A stretch of 64,000 nucleotides of DNA from Desulfobulbus sp. (GTDB lineage: Bacteria; Desulfobacterota; Desulfobulbia; Desulfobulbales; Desulfobulbaceae). Below, piece by piece: positions 41,110 to 50,550 of the stretch. The notes under the pieces were generated by a model. That model saw nothing but the letters and a program-made list of their open reading frames with translations, ran no database searches and had not been told where the DNA came from. The stretch lies in contig JAITGO010000019.1 of NCBI GenBank assembly GCA_031280615.1, forward strand, positions 1 to 64,000, in the 5' to 3' direction. The position numbers and the translations under genes are program-made. Every line of letters starts with the position of its first letter. The first letter of the stretch is position 1.

Positions 41110-43201
41110 TGATGGTCACCGTTCCAATGGATTGAATGCGAACCTGCGAGGTGATTTCGTTGTGCGACAGCACCGCCAGGTTGGGGAAGTAGCGTTCGAT
41201 CAGCCGGCGGACATGGGGGCGGATCTGCGGCAGCACCAACAGCGCGGGCTGCTGGCCGACCGTCTGGGTGGTGATCAGGGTGTTGATGCTCTCCAGGATC
41301 TTCTGGGCCGTCCGCGGGTCCAAGGCCAGGAAGCTGCCCCGTTCCCGGTGCTGGATGGCGGTCTGGATGGCTTCTTCCACCGCGCGGTCCAGGGTGATCA
41401 CCGGCATGGTGCCGTCGGGCTGGACATAGGCGGCGGAGATCGACCGCGACAGGGCGTGGCGGACATATTCCGTAATCACGTCGGTGTCTTGGGTCATGGG
41501 GGCGTAGTCGGCCATGGTTTCCAGAATCGAGCGGAGATCGCGGATGGAGACGCCTTCGCGGAGCAGGTTCTGGAGCACCCGCATCACGCTGCCCAGACTG
41601 AGCAGCTGGGGCACCAGTTCCTCGACCAGCTTGGGATAGGTCCTGGCCAGATTGTCGATCAGGGCCTGGGTTTCCTGACGGCCGAGCAGTTCGTAGGCGT
41701 GCTTCTTGATGATCTCGCTGATGTGGGTGGCCATGACCGTGATGCAGTCGACCACGGTGTAGCCGGCAATCTGGGCGAGTTCCCGCTTGTCCTCGGTGAT
41801 CCAGATGGCGGGCAGGTCGAAGGCAGGTTCCCTGGTCGGCAGGCCCTTGAGGGTCTCGGTGACCAGGCCCGGATCCATGGCCATGTAGTAGCCGGGCATC
41901 ATCTCGGCGCTGGCGATGCCGACGCCTTTTAAGCTGATGGTGTACTGGTTCGGGTTGAGCTGGAGGTTGTCCTTGATGTGCACCGGCGGCACGATGAAGC
42001 CGCTACTCTGGGCGAACTGCTTGCGGATCGATTGGATGCGGGTGAGCAGCTCGCCATCCTGGGCGGCATCGACAAAGGGGATCAGGCCGTAGCCGACCTC
42101 GAACTCGATCAGGTCGACGTTGAGCATCTTTTCGTAATCCTGGTCCGGCTTGACCGTCGGCTGCGGCCGTTCGATCACGGTCTCTTCCACTTTCTTGGCG
42201 GCTTCCGCCTTGTCGAGACTGTAGGCGGCAAGGGCCAGCAGCACGGAGATGACCAGAAAGGAGAAGAACGGCAGGCCGGGGATCAGGGCAAAGGCCAGCA
42301 AGAGCGCCGACACCACCCACAGGGCCTTGCTGTGGCGGGTGAACTGGGTCTTGATTTCCGAGCCGAAATCGTTGCGGCCGGCCGAGCGGGTCACCAGCAT
42401 ACCGGCGGCGGTGGAGATGATCAGGGCCGGCACCTGGGAGACCAGGCCGTCGCCCACGGTGAGGATGGTGTAGTTCTTGGCCGCCTCGGCCAGGGGCATG
42501 TCTTTCTGGAGCACCCCGATGACGAAGCCGGCGCCGATATTGATCACGGTGATGATGATGCCGGCAATGGCGTCGCCGCGGACGAATTTCGAGGCACCGT
42601 CCATGGCGCCGTGGAAGTTGGCCTCGTTGGAGACCTCCTCGCGCCGCTTGCGGGCCGTGGTTTCGTCGATCAGGCCGGCGTTGAGGTCGGCGTCGATGGC
42701 CATCTGCTTGCCCGGCATGGCGTCCAGGGTGAAGCGGGCCGCGACTTCGGCGATGCGGCCCGCGCCCTTGGTGATGACCACGAAGTTGATGATCACCAGG
42801 ATCACGAAAATCACCAGCCCGACCACGTAGGAGCCGCCGACCACAAATTGGCCGAAGGCCTCGATCACCGCGCCGGCCGCGTGCATGCCCTCGTTGCCGT
42901 GCAGCAGGATCAGCCGGGTGGAGGCGACGTTGAGCGACAGCCTGAACAGGGTGGTGATCAGGAGGATGGCGGGGAAGATCGAAAACTCCACCGCCTTTTC
43001 GGTGTAGAGGCTGATAATCAGGATGAGGAGGGCGATGGTGATGTTCAGAGACAGGCACAGGTCGAGGATCAATGGCGGCAGGGGGATGATCATCATCATC
43101 AGGATGCCAATCAGCCCCACCGAGGCCATGATGTCGCTACGCCGTAAAAGATCGGCCGGTTTGATCCTGCCGAGCAGCGTCGCGATTCCTGTTGCTTCCA
43201 T
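41099..43201 (-). CDS. flhA: Flagellar export gate protein FlhA
   Basis: 700 residues. Eight N-terminal membrane segments, the FHIPEP region (LFRLSLNVASTRLILLHG, AGRIAEVAARFTLDAMPGKQ, AIDADLNAGLIDETTARKRR), then a large cytoplasmic domain (DLIEFEVGYGLIPFVDA, KRELAQIAGYTVVDCITVMA, RYFPNLAVLSHNEI). It forms the nonameric ring of the export gate and docks chaperone-substrate complexes. It starts one base before the flhB stop. Confidence 0.97.
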   Translation of the reverse strand: MEATGIATLLGRIKPADLLRRSDIMASVGLIGILMMMIIPLPPLILDLCLSLNITIALLILIISLYTEKAVEFSIFPAILLITTLFRLSLNVASTRLILLHGNEGMHAAGAVIEAFGQFVVGGSYVVGLVIFVILVIINFVVITKGAGRIAEVAARFTLDAMPGKQMAIDADLNAGLIDETTARKRREEVSNEANFHGAMDGASKFVRGDAIAGIIITVINIGAGFVIGVLQKDMPLAEAAKNYTILTVGDGLVSQVPALIISTAAGMLVTRSAGRNDFGSEIKTQFTRHSKALWVVSALLLAFALIPGLPFFSFLVISVLLALAAYSLDKAEAAKKVEETVIERPQPTVKPDQDYEKMLNVDLIEFEVGYGLIPFVDAAQDGELLTRIQSIRKQFAQSSGFIVPPVHIKDNLQLNPNQYTISLKGVGIASAEMMPGYYMAMDPGLVTETLKGLPTREPAFDLPAIWITEDKRELAQIAGYTVVDCITVMATHISEIIKKHAYELLGRQETQALIDNLARTYPKLVEELVPQLLSLGSVMRVLQNLLREGVSIRDLRSILETMADYAPMTQDTDVITEYVRHALSRSISAAYVQPDGTMPVITLDRAVEEAIQTAIQHRERGSFLALDPRTAQKILESINTLITTQTVGQQPALLVLPQIRPHVRRLIERYFPNLAVLSHNEITSQVRIQSIGTVTINAS

Positions 43202-44269
43202 TTATCTTCTGCCCTTCAACGAATAGACATAGGCCAGGATTTCAGCCACGGCCTTGAATAGCTCTTCGGGGATGCTTTGCCCCACTTCCACCTTCGAATG
43301 CAATAATCTTGCCACCGGCGGGTTCTCGACCAGGGGGATGCGATGCTCGCGCGCGATCTCGCGGATTCTCGCCGCCACCAGTTCCTGCCCCTTGGCCAGG
43401 ATCAGCGGCGCTTCCATCTGGCCGGCCTCGTACTTGATGGCCACGGCGACATGGGTGGGGTTGGTGATGACCACATCGGCCGTGGGCACGGCGGCCATCA
43501 TGCGCTTGCGGGCCATCTGTTGCTGGATGGAACGGATTTTTGACTTGATGTGCGGGTCGCCCTCGGTCTCCTTCATTTCCTCCTTCTGTTCCTGCTTGGT
43601 CATCTTCATCTTTTCCTCCATCTCCCAGCGGACGAAGGCATAGTCGAGGAGGGCCAGCACGATCATGATCCCCACCACCTTGGCCATCACCAGGGCGGCG
43701 GTCTTGGCGAGGTACAGGACGGTGCCGTCGACCGGGATGTCGATCAGCAACAGGGCCTGGCCGAACTCGTTCTTGAGGGTTTTGTAGGAGATCCAGCCGA
43801 TGAGCCCCACCTTGAGCAGCGACTTGATCACCTCCATCAGGGAGCGCTTGGAGATAAAACGCCCCATCCCCTTGATGGGGTCGAGCTTGGTCAGGTCGGG
43901 GATCAGGGGCTGGGCGGTGAACAGCCAGCCGATCTGGGCAAAAGTGGAGAAAAAGCCGACCAGCAGGGCCACGAGAAACAGCGGCCCCAGCACCAGGGCC
44001 ATGGCGGCCCCGAGGTAATAGGCGAGTCTCATCATGGAGCTGATGGTGACCGCGTACTCGCCGCTTCTTTGCCAGACCATGACCAGCATTTCCTTGAGTT
44101 CGCTCCAGAACATGGGGGCGTAGAACATCCAGAAGAGCAGCAGCACCGAGAACAGGGCCGCGGTCTGCACCTCCCTGCTCTGGGCCACCTGGCCCTTTTT
44201 CCGAAAATCCTCCCGCCGCTTCGCGGACGGGGATTCGGTGCGTTCTCCACCGCTTTCTTCTTCAGCCAT
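43202..44269 (-). CDS. flhB: Flagellar export switch protein FlhB
   Basis: 355 residues. Charged N-terminus (GGERTESPSAKRREDFRKKG), four membrane segments, then the cytoplasmic domain with the autocleavage motif intact (VVITNPTHVAVAIKYEAGQM). The C-terminus (VENPPVARLLHSKVEVGQSI) includes the part repeated as the standalone 100-residue paralogue at 19986-20288. It switches export from hook to filament substrates. The 162 bp to fliR hold no gene. Confidence 0.96.
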   Translation of the reverse strand: MAEEESGGERTESPSAKRREDFRKKGQVAQSREVQTAALFSVLLLFWMFYAPMFWSELKEMLVMVWQRSGEYAVTISSMMRLAYYLGAAMALVLGPLFLVALLVGFFSTFAQIGWLFTAQPLIPDLTKLDPIKGMGRFISKRSLMEVIKSLLKVGLIGWISYKTLKNEFGQALLLIDIPVDGTVLYLAKTAALVMAKVVGIMIVLALLDYAFVRWEMEEKMKMTKQEQKEEMKETEGDPHIKSKIRSIQQQMARKRMMAAVPTADVVITNPTHVAVAIKYEAGQMEAPLILAKGQELVAARIREIAREHRIPLVENPPVARLLHSKVEVGQSIPEELFKAVAEILAYVYSLKGRR

Positions 44270-44431
44270 GGCGCGTCATCGAGTACGGACATTCGCGCGG
44301 CGAACGTCGGTTGCCGGTCGGGATACCGCCCCATGCGGCAACCCTGCGGAGAATGGTTGCAACAAACGCACCTGAAGGCACTGTTGCCCTTTGAGCGGGG
44401 CTGTTTGGCTAATTATCAGATATGATGAAAA

Positions 44432-45211
44432 TTATTTGAGCAAGTGCAGCACGGTGAGGATATTCTCCGCCATGGTGTCAAATTCACGGCGCAGGACCGA
44501 GAAGGTGGCGGAGAATGTCAGGCCGATGACAACAAAGGCGATGCCGATGTTGAGGGGAAAGGAGAGCATGAAGACGTTGAGCTGGGGGAAGACCCGAGCG
44601 AGGATGCCGAGCACCAGGTTGGTGAGCAGGAGCAGGGCCAGGACCGGGGCACTGAATTTGACCCCGAGTTCGAACATGTGGCTGGCCTGGGCCATCAGAT
44701 GATCGACCGCGCCGCCGGAAAAATCGAGGGGGCCCGGCGGCAGTAAAACAAAGGATTCGACGATGGCGCGGAAAAAGAAATGGTGCATGTCCAAGGTCAG
44801 GAAGACCAGCAGGGCGAGGATATTGGCGAATTGGCTCATCAGCGAAAGCTGCTGGGAGGTCTGCGGATCGAAGATGTTGGCGGCGGAGAATCCCATCTGG
44901 TAGCCGATGACCGTGCCGCCGAAGCTCACCGCGGCAAAGACCATCTGGGTGACCAGGCCGATCAGGATGCCGATCAAGACCTCGTTGATCAAGAGTACGC
45001 CGAACCAGGTCGTGGTAATCGGCGCCTGGGGCGTGTAGGGCGCCATGGCCGGGAACAGGAGTAGGGTGGTGACCGCCGCCAGGCCGATTTTGATCCGCCC
45101 GGCAATCCGATTGCCGGTAAAGGCAGGGATGGCCGTCAGCAGGGCCATGATCCTGGCGAAACAGAGCAGGACATTCTGGGCTTGCGACAGGGGGATGAAC
45201 GGCAGGTCCAT
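44432..45211 (-). CDS. fliR: Flagellar export gate protein FliR
   Basis: 259 residues, hydrophobic throughout: LCFARIMALLTAIPAFTGNR, NEVLIGILIGLVTQMVFAAV, GYQMGFSAANIFDPQTSQQ and ALLLLTNLVLGILARVFPQL, then LNVFMLSFPLNIGIAF. It forms the FliPQR core pore. fliQ ends 25 bp upstream. Confidence 0.95.
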   Translation of the reverse strand: MDLPFIPLSQAQNVLLCFARIMALLTAIPAFTGNRIAGRIKIGLAAVTTLLLFPAMAPYTPQAPITTTWFGVLLINEVLIGILIGLVTQMVFAAVSFGGTVIGYQMGFSAANIFDPQTSQQLSLMSQFANILALLVFLTLDMHHFFFRAIVESFVLLPPGPLDFSGGAVDHLMAQASHMFELGVKFSAPVLALLLLTNLVLGILARVFPQLNVFMLSFPLNIGIAFVVIGLTFSATFSVLRREFDTMAENILTVLHLLK

Positions 45212-45236
45212 ACCGGCAACGAGGCGGCGGCCGGCC

Positions 45237-45506
45237 CTAGCGGCCGATGGTGGCGATCTGGACGATGATGCCGGAGGTGAAGGTCACCAGCAGATCCATG
45301 ATCCAGGGGCCGAAAATCAGCAGGGTGACGAAGACCGCGACGATTTTGGGGACAAAGGTCATGGTCTGTTCGTTGATTTGAGTGGCGGCCTGGAAGATGC
45401 TGATCACCAGGCCGACCACCAGGGCGATGATCAGCATCGGGGCCGAGGTCAGCAAAATGGTTTCCACCGCTTTCTTGCCGATATGGACAACGGTTTCGGG
45501 CGACAT
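45237..45506 (-). CDS. fliQ: Flagellar export gate protein FliQ
   Basis: 89 residues with two membrane hairpins (TILLTSAPMLIIALVVGLVI and VAVFVTLLIFGPWIMDLLV). MSPETVVHIGKKAVETI and FQAATQINEQTMTFVPKIVA are family signatures. It assembles around FliP-FliR as a helical pore. 34 bp after fliP. Confidence 0.95.
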   Translation of the reverse strand: MSPETVVHIGKKAVETILLTSAPMLIIALVVGLVISIFQAATQINEQTMTFVPKIVAVFVTLLIFGPWIMDLLVTFTSGIIVQIATIGR

Positions 45507-45540
45507 GGGACCTCCGCGGGCGCTGGACGGAAAAGCGCGT

Positions 45541-46281
45541 TCAGCCGAAACTCTTCATCAGAGAACCGACCACCAGCTGCCAACCGTCGACCAGCACGAA
45601 CAAGAGGAGCTTGAACGGCAGGGAAATGACGATCGGCGGCAGCATCATCATGCCCATGGACATCAGCACCGAGGCCACCAGCATGTCGATTACCAAAAAC
45701 GGCACGTAAATCATGAAGCCCATCTGAAAGGAGCGCTTCAACTCCGACAGCATGAAGGCCGGGATGAGAATCGCTGAGGACACCTCTTTCTTGTCGGCCG
45801 GCTGCGGCTCCTTGGTGATGTCGATCAGCAGTTGCAGTTCGCTTTCCTGGACCTGGGAAAACATGAAATCGCGCATGATGTCCACCGAGCGCGTCAAGGC
45901 CGTCTGCTGGGTTATTTTTTCCTGCATGTAGGGCTGCAGGGCCTGGGCGTTGATGGCGTTGATGGTCGGGGCCATGACGAAAAAGGTGAGGAACAGGGCC
46001 AGGCCGAGCAGCACCTGGTTGGGGGGCGAATTCTGGGTTCCCATGGCCTGACGGACAAACCCCAGCACGATGACGATCCGGGTGAAGGCGGTGGTCATCA
46101 GGAGAATGGCCGGGGCGACCGTGAGGATGGTGAGCACCAGCAGCACCTGGATCGCGGTCGAGACCTCGGCCGGGGTGCTGGCCTCCTTGATCCCCAGGGA
46201 CAGGGTGGGCAGGTTGACCGCCTGGGCCCATGCCGGGGCCAGCAGCAGGAGCAGGCCGAGGCAAAAAGTGAACCGCTTCAT
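45541..46281 (-). CDS. fliP: Flagellar export gate protein FliP
   Basis: 246 residues from ATG 46281; the longer frame to 46473 is fliO's shadow. Signal-peptide-like N-terminus (MKRFTFCLGLLLLLAPAWAQ), then TAFTRIVIVLGFVRQAMGTQ, PPNQVLLGLALFLTFFVMAP and the C-terminal GFMIYVPFLVIDMLVASVLM, MGMMMLPPIVISLPFKLLLF. Pentameric core of the export pore. It starts 7 bp after the fliO stop. Confidence 0.96.
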   Translation of the reverse strand: MKRFTFCLGLLLLLAPAWAQAVNLPTLSLGIKEASTPAEVSTAIQVLLVLTILTVAPAILLMTTAFTRIVIVLGFVRQAMGTQNSPPNQVLLGLALFLTFFVMAPTINAINAQALQPYMQEKITQQTALTRSVDIMRDFMFSQVQESELQLLIDITKEPQPADKKEVSSAILIPAFMLSELKRSFQMGFMIYVPFLVIDMLVASVLMSMGMMMLPPIVISLPFKLLLFVLVDGWQLVVGSLMKSFG

Positions 46282-46288
46282 AGCTGTT

Positions 46289-46654
46289 TCACGGCTGTTG
46301 CGCCAAAATGGCGGAAAAATCAGCCGGTTTGTCCGCCGGTTCGGCGGACAGATCGGCCAGGAGATGGATGGAGTCGGCGCCGATTCCCAGCAGGTATTCA
46401 CGGCCGCGCACCTCCACCAGGGCCAGGGTCGCCTTGGGTTGCACCGGTCGCAATTCGATGACTTTGATGGCATTGCCGCCGGTCTTGCCCAACGCCAGAC
46501 GTTTTTTTGACAGGCCGTAGAGGGCGAGAATAAGGCCGATCACCACCAACAGGGCCCAACCGGTCCGCAGCAGGGCCGAGGCCATGTCCGACGGCGGGGC
46601 GGCCCAGGCCGACGCCGGCCAGAGGATCAGGAGCGGGGTAAGAAACCAGGGCAT
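46289..46654 (-). CDS. fliO: Flagellar biosynthesis protein FliO
   Basis: 121 residues: signal-like start (MPWFLTPLLILWPASAWAAP), a membrane segment (ALLVVIGLILALYGLS), then the FliO cytoplasmic domain (KVIELRPVQPKATLALVEVR, REYLLGIGADSIHLLADL). It helps FliP assembly. Five bp after fliN. Confidence 0.88.
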   Translation of the reverse strand: MPWFLTPLLILWPASAWAAPPSDMASALLRTGWALLVVIGLILALYGLSKKRLALGKTGGNAIKVIELRPVQPKATLALVEVRGREYLLGIGADSIHLLADLSAEPADKPADFSAILAQQP

Positions 46655-46659
46655 GGCGG

Positions 46660-47040
46660 CTATCCCAGGTTTTCGATCCGGTCCGACTGGCTGACCACCT
46701 CAGTCAGCTTGATTCCGAACTTGTCGCCCACCTTGACCGCCTCTCCCCGAGCGATCAGCCGAGAGTTGACGTAGAGATCCAGGGGATCGCCGGCCTGCTT
46801 GTCGAGTTCGACCACGTAGCCCTCGCCCATCTGCAGCAGATCCTTGAGCAGAATCCGGGCCCGGCCGACCTCGACCGAAACCTGCAGGGGCACGCCGTAG
46901 AGAAATTCCAGCTCCCTGGCCAGGTTGCCCGGGGCGGGCTGGGGCGGCGGTTCTTCCTTGTTTTCCTTCAACAGTTCGGCGGTTTCCTCGGGATTGAGCG
47001 GGGTGAATTGCTGCGGTTCCAGCGCATCAGGTGTTGCCAT
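46660..47040 (-). CDS. fliN: Flagellar motor switch protein FliN
   Basis: 126 residues. The C-terminal SpoA domain is clear: ELEFLYGVPLQVSVEVGRAR, LLKDLLQMGEGYVVELDKQA, PLDLYVNSRLIARGEAVKVG and FGIKLTEVV. The N-terminal ~45 residues are acidic and Pro-rich. It forms the C-ring bottom with FliM and FliG. It overlaps fliM by 14 bp. Confidence 0.95.
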   Translation of the reverse strand: MATPDALEPQQFTPLNPEETAELLKENKEEPPPQPAPGNLARELEFLYGVPLQVSVEVGRARILLKDLLQMGEGYVVELDKQAGDPLDLYVNSRLIARGEAVKVGDKFGIKLTEVVSQSDRIENLG

Positions 47041-48064
47041 GAATGCCTCCTACTCGGTTGCTGTGGCGACCGGTGACATGAAAAGCCTTCTTGCCGTTCC
47101 GTTCTCCGGCGATGGCCTGGAAAAGGGGCTGATCCTCGATCAGGATGGTCAGGGGCTGGTCGGGATTGTATTGCAGGTCGACGATGTCGCCGGGCTGGAG
47201 GCTGAGGATTTTGCGGATGGTCATGTTGACATGGCCGGAGCGGGCGATCACCAGACTGTCCATGGCCAGCGCCTCATGGGCCAGTTGGCTGGCCCAGGTG
47301 TTGGCCGCCTGGGCAACGGTGACCAGGGCCTTGAACCGTTCGCGCAGCGGTTCAAGGGTGGGATAGGGGACGATCAGCCGCATTTGGCCGCACAATTCGC
47401 CGGCCAGCCGGATATTGAAGCGGGTTACCAGCACTTCGGTCTCCGGCTCGACGATATTGACCAGGCGGAAATTGTTTTCCACCTTGTTCAGCTGCACCTG
47501 GATGTCGGCCACCGGCCGCATGGCGTTGGCGAGCTCGTTGCAGATGTCGAGCATGATGGTCTTCAGCAGAGAAATCTCGATGGTGGTCAGGTTGCGGTTC
47601 AAGGCCAGCGATTCGTTGGATTGGGCCGAACCGAGCATGATCTCCAGCAGGGTGAAGGCCATCAAGGTATCGAAATGGAACAGGCAGCCGTGCTTCAGGG
47701 GCGAGGTGCTGTAGATGCCCACCGCGCCCTGATTGTTGAGATCGGCCAGGCTCTGCTGGAAGACGGTGGTGGCGATTTCCGCCCGTTCGACCACGAAGTT
47801 GCGCAGCATGGCATTGGTCAGGCTGGTGGAAAACCGGCGGCAGAAATTGTCGAGGATGATATCCAGGTTGGGGATGCGCAACTCGCCGCTGGTCCGGATG
47901 CGTTCGTAGACCGTGAACAGATCGAGATGCGAGGCCGGCATGGCCTGGCGCGTTGGCCAGGGCTGGCTGCTTTCGATCAGATCCGTCGAGATCCTGCCGG
48001 CTTTGATGGCCGCCAGCAGTTCGGCGATCTCCTGTTTGCTGAGGATCGGCTCCACGGGACTCAC
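47027..48064 (-). CDS. fliM: Flagellar motor switch protein FliM
   Basis: 345 residues from a GTG at 48064 overlapping the fliL stop (GTGA). The N-terminal CheY-binding region has LSKQEIAELLAAIKAG in place of the usual LSQxEIDALL. The CheC-like middle (IPNLDIILDNFCRRFSTSLT, GAVGIYSTSPLKHGCLFHFD) and the SpoA C-terminus (HVNMTIRKILSLQPGDIVDL) follow. C-ring switch component. Confidence 0.94.
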   Translation of the reverse strand: MSPVEPILSKQEIAELLAAIKAGRISTDLIESSQPWPTRQAMPASHLDLFTVYERIRTSGELRIPNLDIILDNFCRRFSTSLTNAMLRNFVVERAEIATTVFQQSLADLNNQGAVGIYSTSPLKHGCLFHFDTLMAFTLLEIMLGSAQSNESLALNRNLTTIEISLLKTIMLDICNELANAMRPVADIQVQLNKVENNFRLVNIVEPETEVLVTRFNIRLAGELCGQMRLIVPYPTLEPLRERFKALVTVAQAANTWASQLAHEALAMDSLVIARSGHVNMTIRKILSLQPGDIVDLQYNPDQPLTILIEDQPLFQAIAGERNGKKAFHVTGRHSNRVGGIHGNT

Positions 48065-48576
48065 TGCACCACAAAGTCGGTCAGGTAGATGTTGTTGATC
48101 TTGCCGGTTTTGAGAAACGAGTTGATCTTGCTCTTCAATTCGGCCTTCACCTGGTTCTTGCCCTGGATATCCTGCAACTCCTCGAAGGTTTTGTTGCCGA
48201 TGATCAGCAGGATGGTATCGCGGATTTGGGGCATGCGACGGTTGACCTCATCCACGGTGCTGTCCTTGTCCAGCTCGAGCGAGAGCGAGGCCTTGACATA
48301 GTGAGGGGCGTCGGTGCCGATGATGTTGACGATGAACTCCTTGATCTCCACCATGGGACCGATCTTCGCTTCCTCGGGCACCGGCTTGATCAGGGCAGCC
48401 GCCTTGCTTTCTTCCTGCTGCTTGCGGAGCATTTCCTCCTGCTTGGGTTTGTACATCAGGAAGTAATAGCCGCCGCCGGCTAATAGGGGGACCAGGACCG
48501 CCGCCGCAATGATGATCAGCTTCTTCTTTCCGCCTTTTTTCGGCTCTTCCGCTTTTTCGGTTTTTTTCTCCGCCAT
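48061..48576 (-). CDS. fliL: Flagellar basal-body protein FliL
   Basis: 171 residues: charged N-terminus, one membrane segment (LIIIAAAVLVPLLAGGGYYF, about 24-43), and the periplasmic domain (VEIKEFIVNIIGTDAPHYVK, ASLSLELDKDSTVDEVNRRM, KTFEELQDIQGKNQVKAEL). It supports stator function around the motor. First gene of the long operon; a consensus sigma-54 site lies ~165 bp upstream. Confidence 0.93.
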   Translation of the reverse strand: MAEKKTEKAEEPKKGGKKKLIIIAAAVLVPLLAGGGYYFLMYKPKQEEMLRKQQEESKAAALIKPVPEEAKIGPMVEIKEFIVNIIGTDAPHYVKASLSLELDKDSTVDEVNRRMPQIRDTILLIIGNKTFEELQDIQGKNQVKAELKSKINSFLKTGKINNIYLTDFVVQ

Positions 48577-48741
48577 GATGGGTTCCTTTCAATTGGGACC
48601 GTTCTCAAAAAACGGGAACGGATTCCTAAAACGATGGGGGTCGGGCAAAGGGTTGCCGGTTGCCCTGATAGGCGCCGGGCCGAACGAGCGGATGGAAAAG
48701 GTCGAAATGTCGGCCCAGGGTATCCGGCTCATCGGTGACGT

Positions 48742-48757
48742 TGCAAAGAAGGTGCCA
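48742..48757 (-). promoter_or_regulatory. Sigma-54 (RpoN) promoter of the fliL operon
   Basis: Minus strand TGGCAC-CTTCT-TTGCA, a full consensus -24/-12 element with GG-N10-GC spacing. The transcription start would be near 48731, giving a leader of ~155 nt before fliL. The sigma-54 activator (FleQ/FlrC type) is not in the window. Confidence 0.85.
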
Positions 48758-48961
48758 TGAGAGCGTACTTCCCTCTTCAAGTCAAGCACGATGTGTTGTG
48801 AACCGTCAAGCCGGGCAGGGGAGATGTATTGCCTCGATGGCGAGGGGCGAACCCGGTTGCGACGGGTTTACTTCTGTCGATGCCGGTTATCCCCAATCGC
48901 TGCGGAGGCATGAGGAGAAAGCGGGGATGGCAAAAAGGGAGGTAAGGAGAGAGGGGAAGGG
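48758..48961. other. Intergenic stretch upstream of the fliL sigma-54 promoter
   Basis: About 200 bp between the sigma-54 promoter and the flgE terminator, without a credible gene. This is where an enhancer-binding activator would be expected to bind, but I cannot identify an operator palindrome by eye. It is purine-rich near 48905-48965. Confidence 0.4.
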
Positions 48962-49004
48962 GGAAAACAATACGGCTCCATGACCCTGGGGGCCATGGAG
49001 CCGT
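48962..49004 (-). terminator. Intrinsic terminator after flgE
   Basis: Perfect 11-bp stem on the minus strand ACGGCTCCATG (49004-48994) and CATGGAGCCGT (48982-48972), followed by ATTGTTTTCC. It lies 29 bp after the flgE stop and ends the TPR/flgB-flgE transcription unit before the fliL promoter. Confidence 0.88.
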
Positions 49005-49033
49005 GTGTCGGAATAATGACTTGTGCTGATCGC

Positions 49034-50347
49034 TTATCGTTTGAGGTTGATCAGCTCGCTCAACATCTCATCCACGGTGGTGATGATTTTGGAGTTGGCC
49101 TGGAAACCGCGCTGGGTGGTGATCATGCTGACGAACTCCTGACCCATGTCGACGTTGGACTGTTCGAGCGAGTTGGTGTACAGCTTGCCCAACTCCGGTC
49201 CGGGCAGACCAATCCGGACGATGCCAACCTCGGACGGCGCGGTGTAACGGTTGGCTCCAGCCAGCTGCAACCCACCGGGATTCTGGAATTTTGCCAGAAC
49301 CAGCTGGGAGATGTTGATCTGGCGGCCGTTGGAGTAGCTGGCCACCACGATCCCCTCGTTGTTGACCGCGACGTTGGTCAACTCGCCCGCCCCGTATCCG
49401 TTTTGCGACTGGCTGATGACGATGGAGTCGCTGTTATACTGGGTGCAGTCGAAATTGAAGGTGATCGTCGAGTCCAAGGCGCCGTTTCCCCACTGGATTG
49501 GGATAGGCACCGAGGTAAAAGGGATGGGCGCACCGTTGCCGTCGCGGTTGAGGGATTGCCCCTTTGAGTCGAATTCCATTTGGTCCTGCGAACCAGACAA
49601 GGAACCACTAAAATTAGTATAGTTAAACCCCAAGGGATGAATCCCGTTTTCGTTATCGACTCTGTAGGCCGCCTCCCAGGTGTTGTTGGTATCGTCGACC
49701 AGGCGCCAGTAGGCGGTGACCAGATGGGACTCTCCCAGAGAATCGTAGACCTTGGTCGAGGCGGAATAGTTGTAGGAGCTTCTGTCCGCAGGGTCGATAT
49801 TCCCTGGGCCGATTTCCGTCGAATTTTCGCTCAGGTTGGTGTTGAAGGTAACCTCGGTGGTGGGATTGGCTTCCACCAGGCCCAGGTTATTGACCCGGAT
49901 GTCCGAGGGGTCAATGGGGAGTAGTTCGGTATTGTTCACCTGGTCAAACGCCTTGCCCTGGACACGCAGTCCTTCCGGGCTGACCAGATAGCCGGCTTGG
50001 TCGAATCGGAAAGAACCGGCCCGGCTGTAGTAGGTGGTATCGTTGCCCGGTTCCTTGAGCACGAAAAAGCCAACGCCTTCGACGGCGACATCGGTACCGG
50101 AGGAGGTGGTTTCGAAGGTGCCCTGGCTGAAGACGGAATCGACGATGGAAAGGCCGGCGCCACGGCCTACCTGGGATACGCCGCCGGAGCCGAAGACGTT
50201 GCTCGACAAAAGATCGGAAAAAACGCTGCGGGCGCTCTTGTAGCCCAAGGTGCCGGAGTTGGCCAGGTTATTGCCGATGACGCTCATTGCCTGAGAATTG
50301 AGATTGAGGCCGCTGATGCCGCTGAACATTGCACTTTGAATACCCAT
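49034..50347 (-). CDS. flgE: Flagellar hook protein FlgE
   Basis: 437 residues from ATG 50347 with AGGAGA about 6 bp upstream; the longer frame to 50437 is not supported. MGIQSAMFSGISGLNLNSQA, IGNNLANSGTLGYKSARSVF, VEGVGFFVLKEPGNDTTYYS and YNYSASTKVYDSLGESHLVT; the C-terminus has NSLEQSNVDMGQEFVSMITT and FQANSKIITTVDEMLSELI. It polymerises into the hook. The 203 bp to flgD contain no gene. Confidence 0.96.
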   Translation of the reverse strand: MGIQSAMFSGISGLNLNSQAMSVIGNNLANSGTLGYKSARSVFSDLLSSNVFGSGGVSQVGRGAGLSIVDSVFSQGTFETTSSGTDVAVEGVGFFVLKEPGNDTTYYSRAGSFRFDQAGYLVSPEGLRVQGKAFDQVNNTELLPIDPSDIRVNNLGLVEANPTTEVTFNTNLSENSTEIGPGNIDPADRSSYNYSASTKVYDSLGESHLVTAYWRLVDDTNNTWEAAYRVDNENGIHPLGFNYTNFSGSLSGSQDQMEFDSKGQSLNRDGNGAPIPFTSVPIPIQWGNGALDSTITFNFDCTQYNSDSIVISQSQNGYGAGELTNVAVNNEGIVVASYSNGRQINISQLVLAKFQNPGGLQLAGANRYTAPSEVGIVRIGLPGPELGKLYTNSLEQSNVDMGQEFVSMITTQRGFQANSKIITTVDEMLSELINLKR

Positions 50348-50550
50348 GATAATCTCCTGCGTGGGTTGAATAATCGGTGAAAATGTTTTGTGGAGAGGCC
50401 TTGGCCGGATGAAGGGCCGTTTTGCCGCTCTCCTCAATTATCCCCGCGCCGTCCGTTGCTCAGAGATGAAGGTATGTTGCTTGAGATCGCCAGTCCGTTG
50501 GCGTCTGGATCAGTGCCGGGGCGTGATAGCCGCCGGCCACTGGTCGGGGA

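Noticed and set aside
50478..50492. Sigma-54-like element upstream of flgE (minus strand TGGCGATCTCAAGCA)
   Set aside because: The GG to GC spacing is 9 instead of the required 10, so it is unlikely to function.
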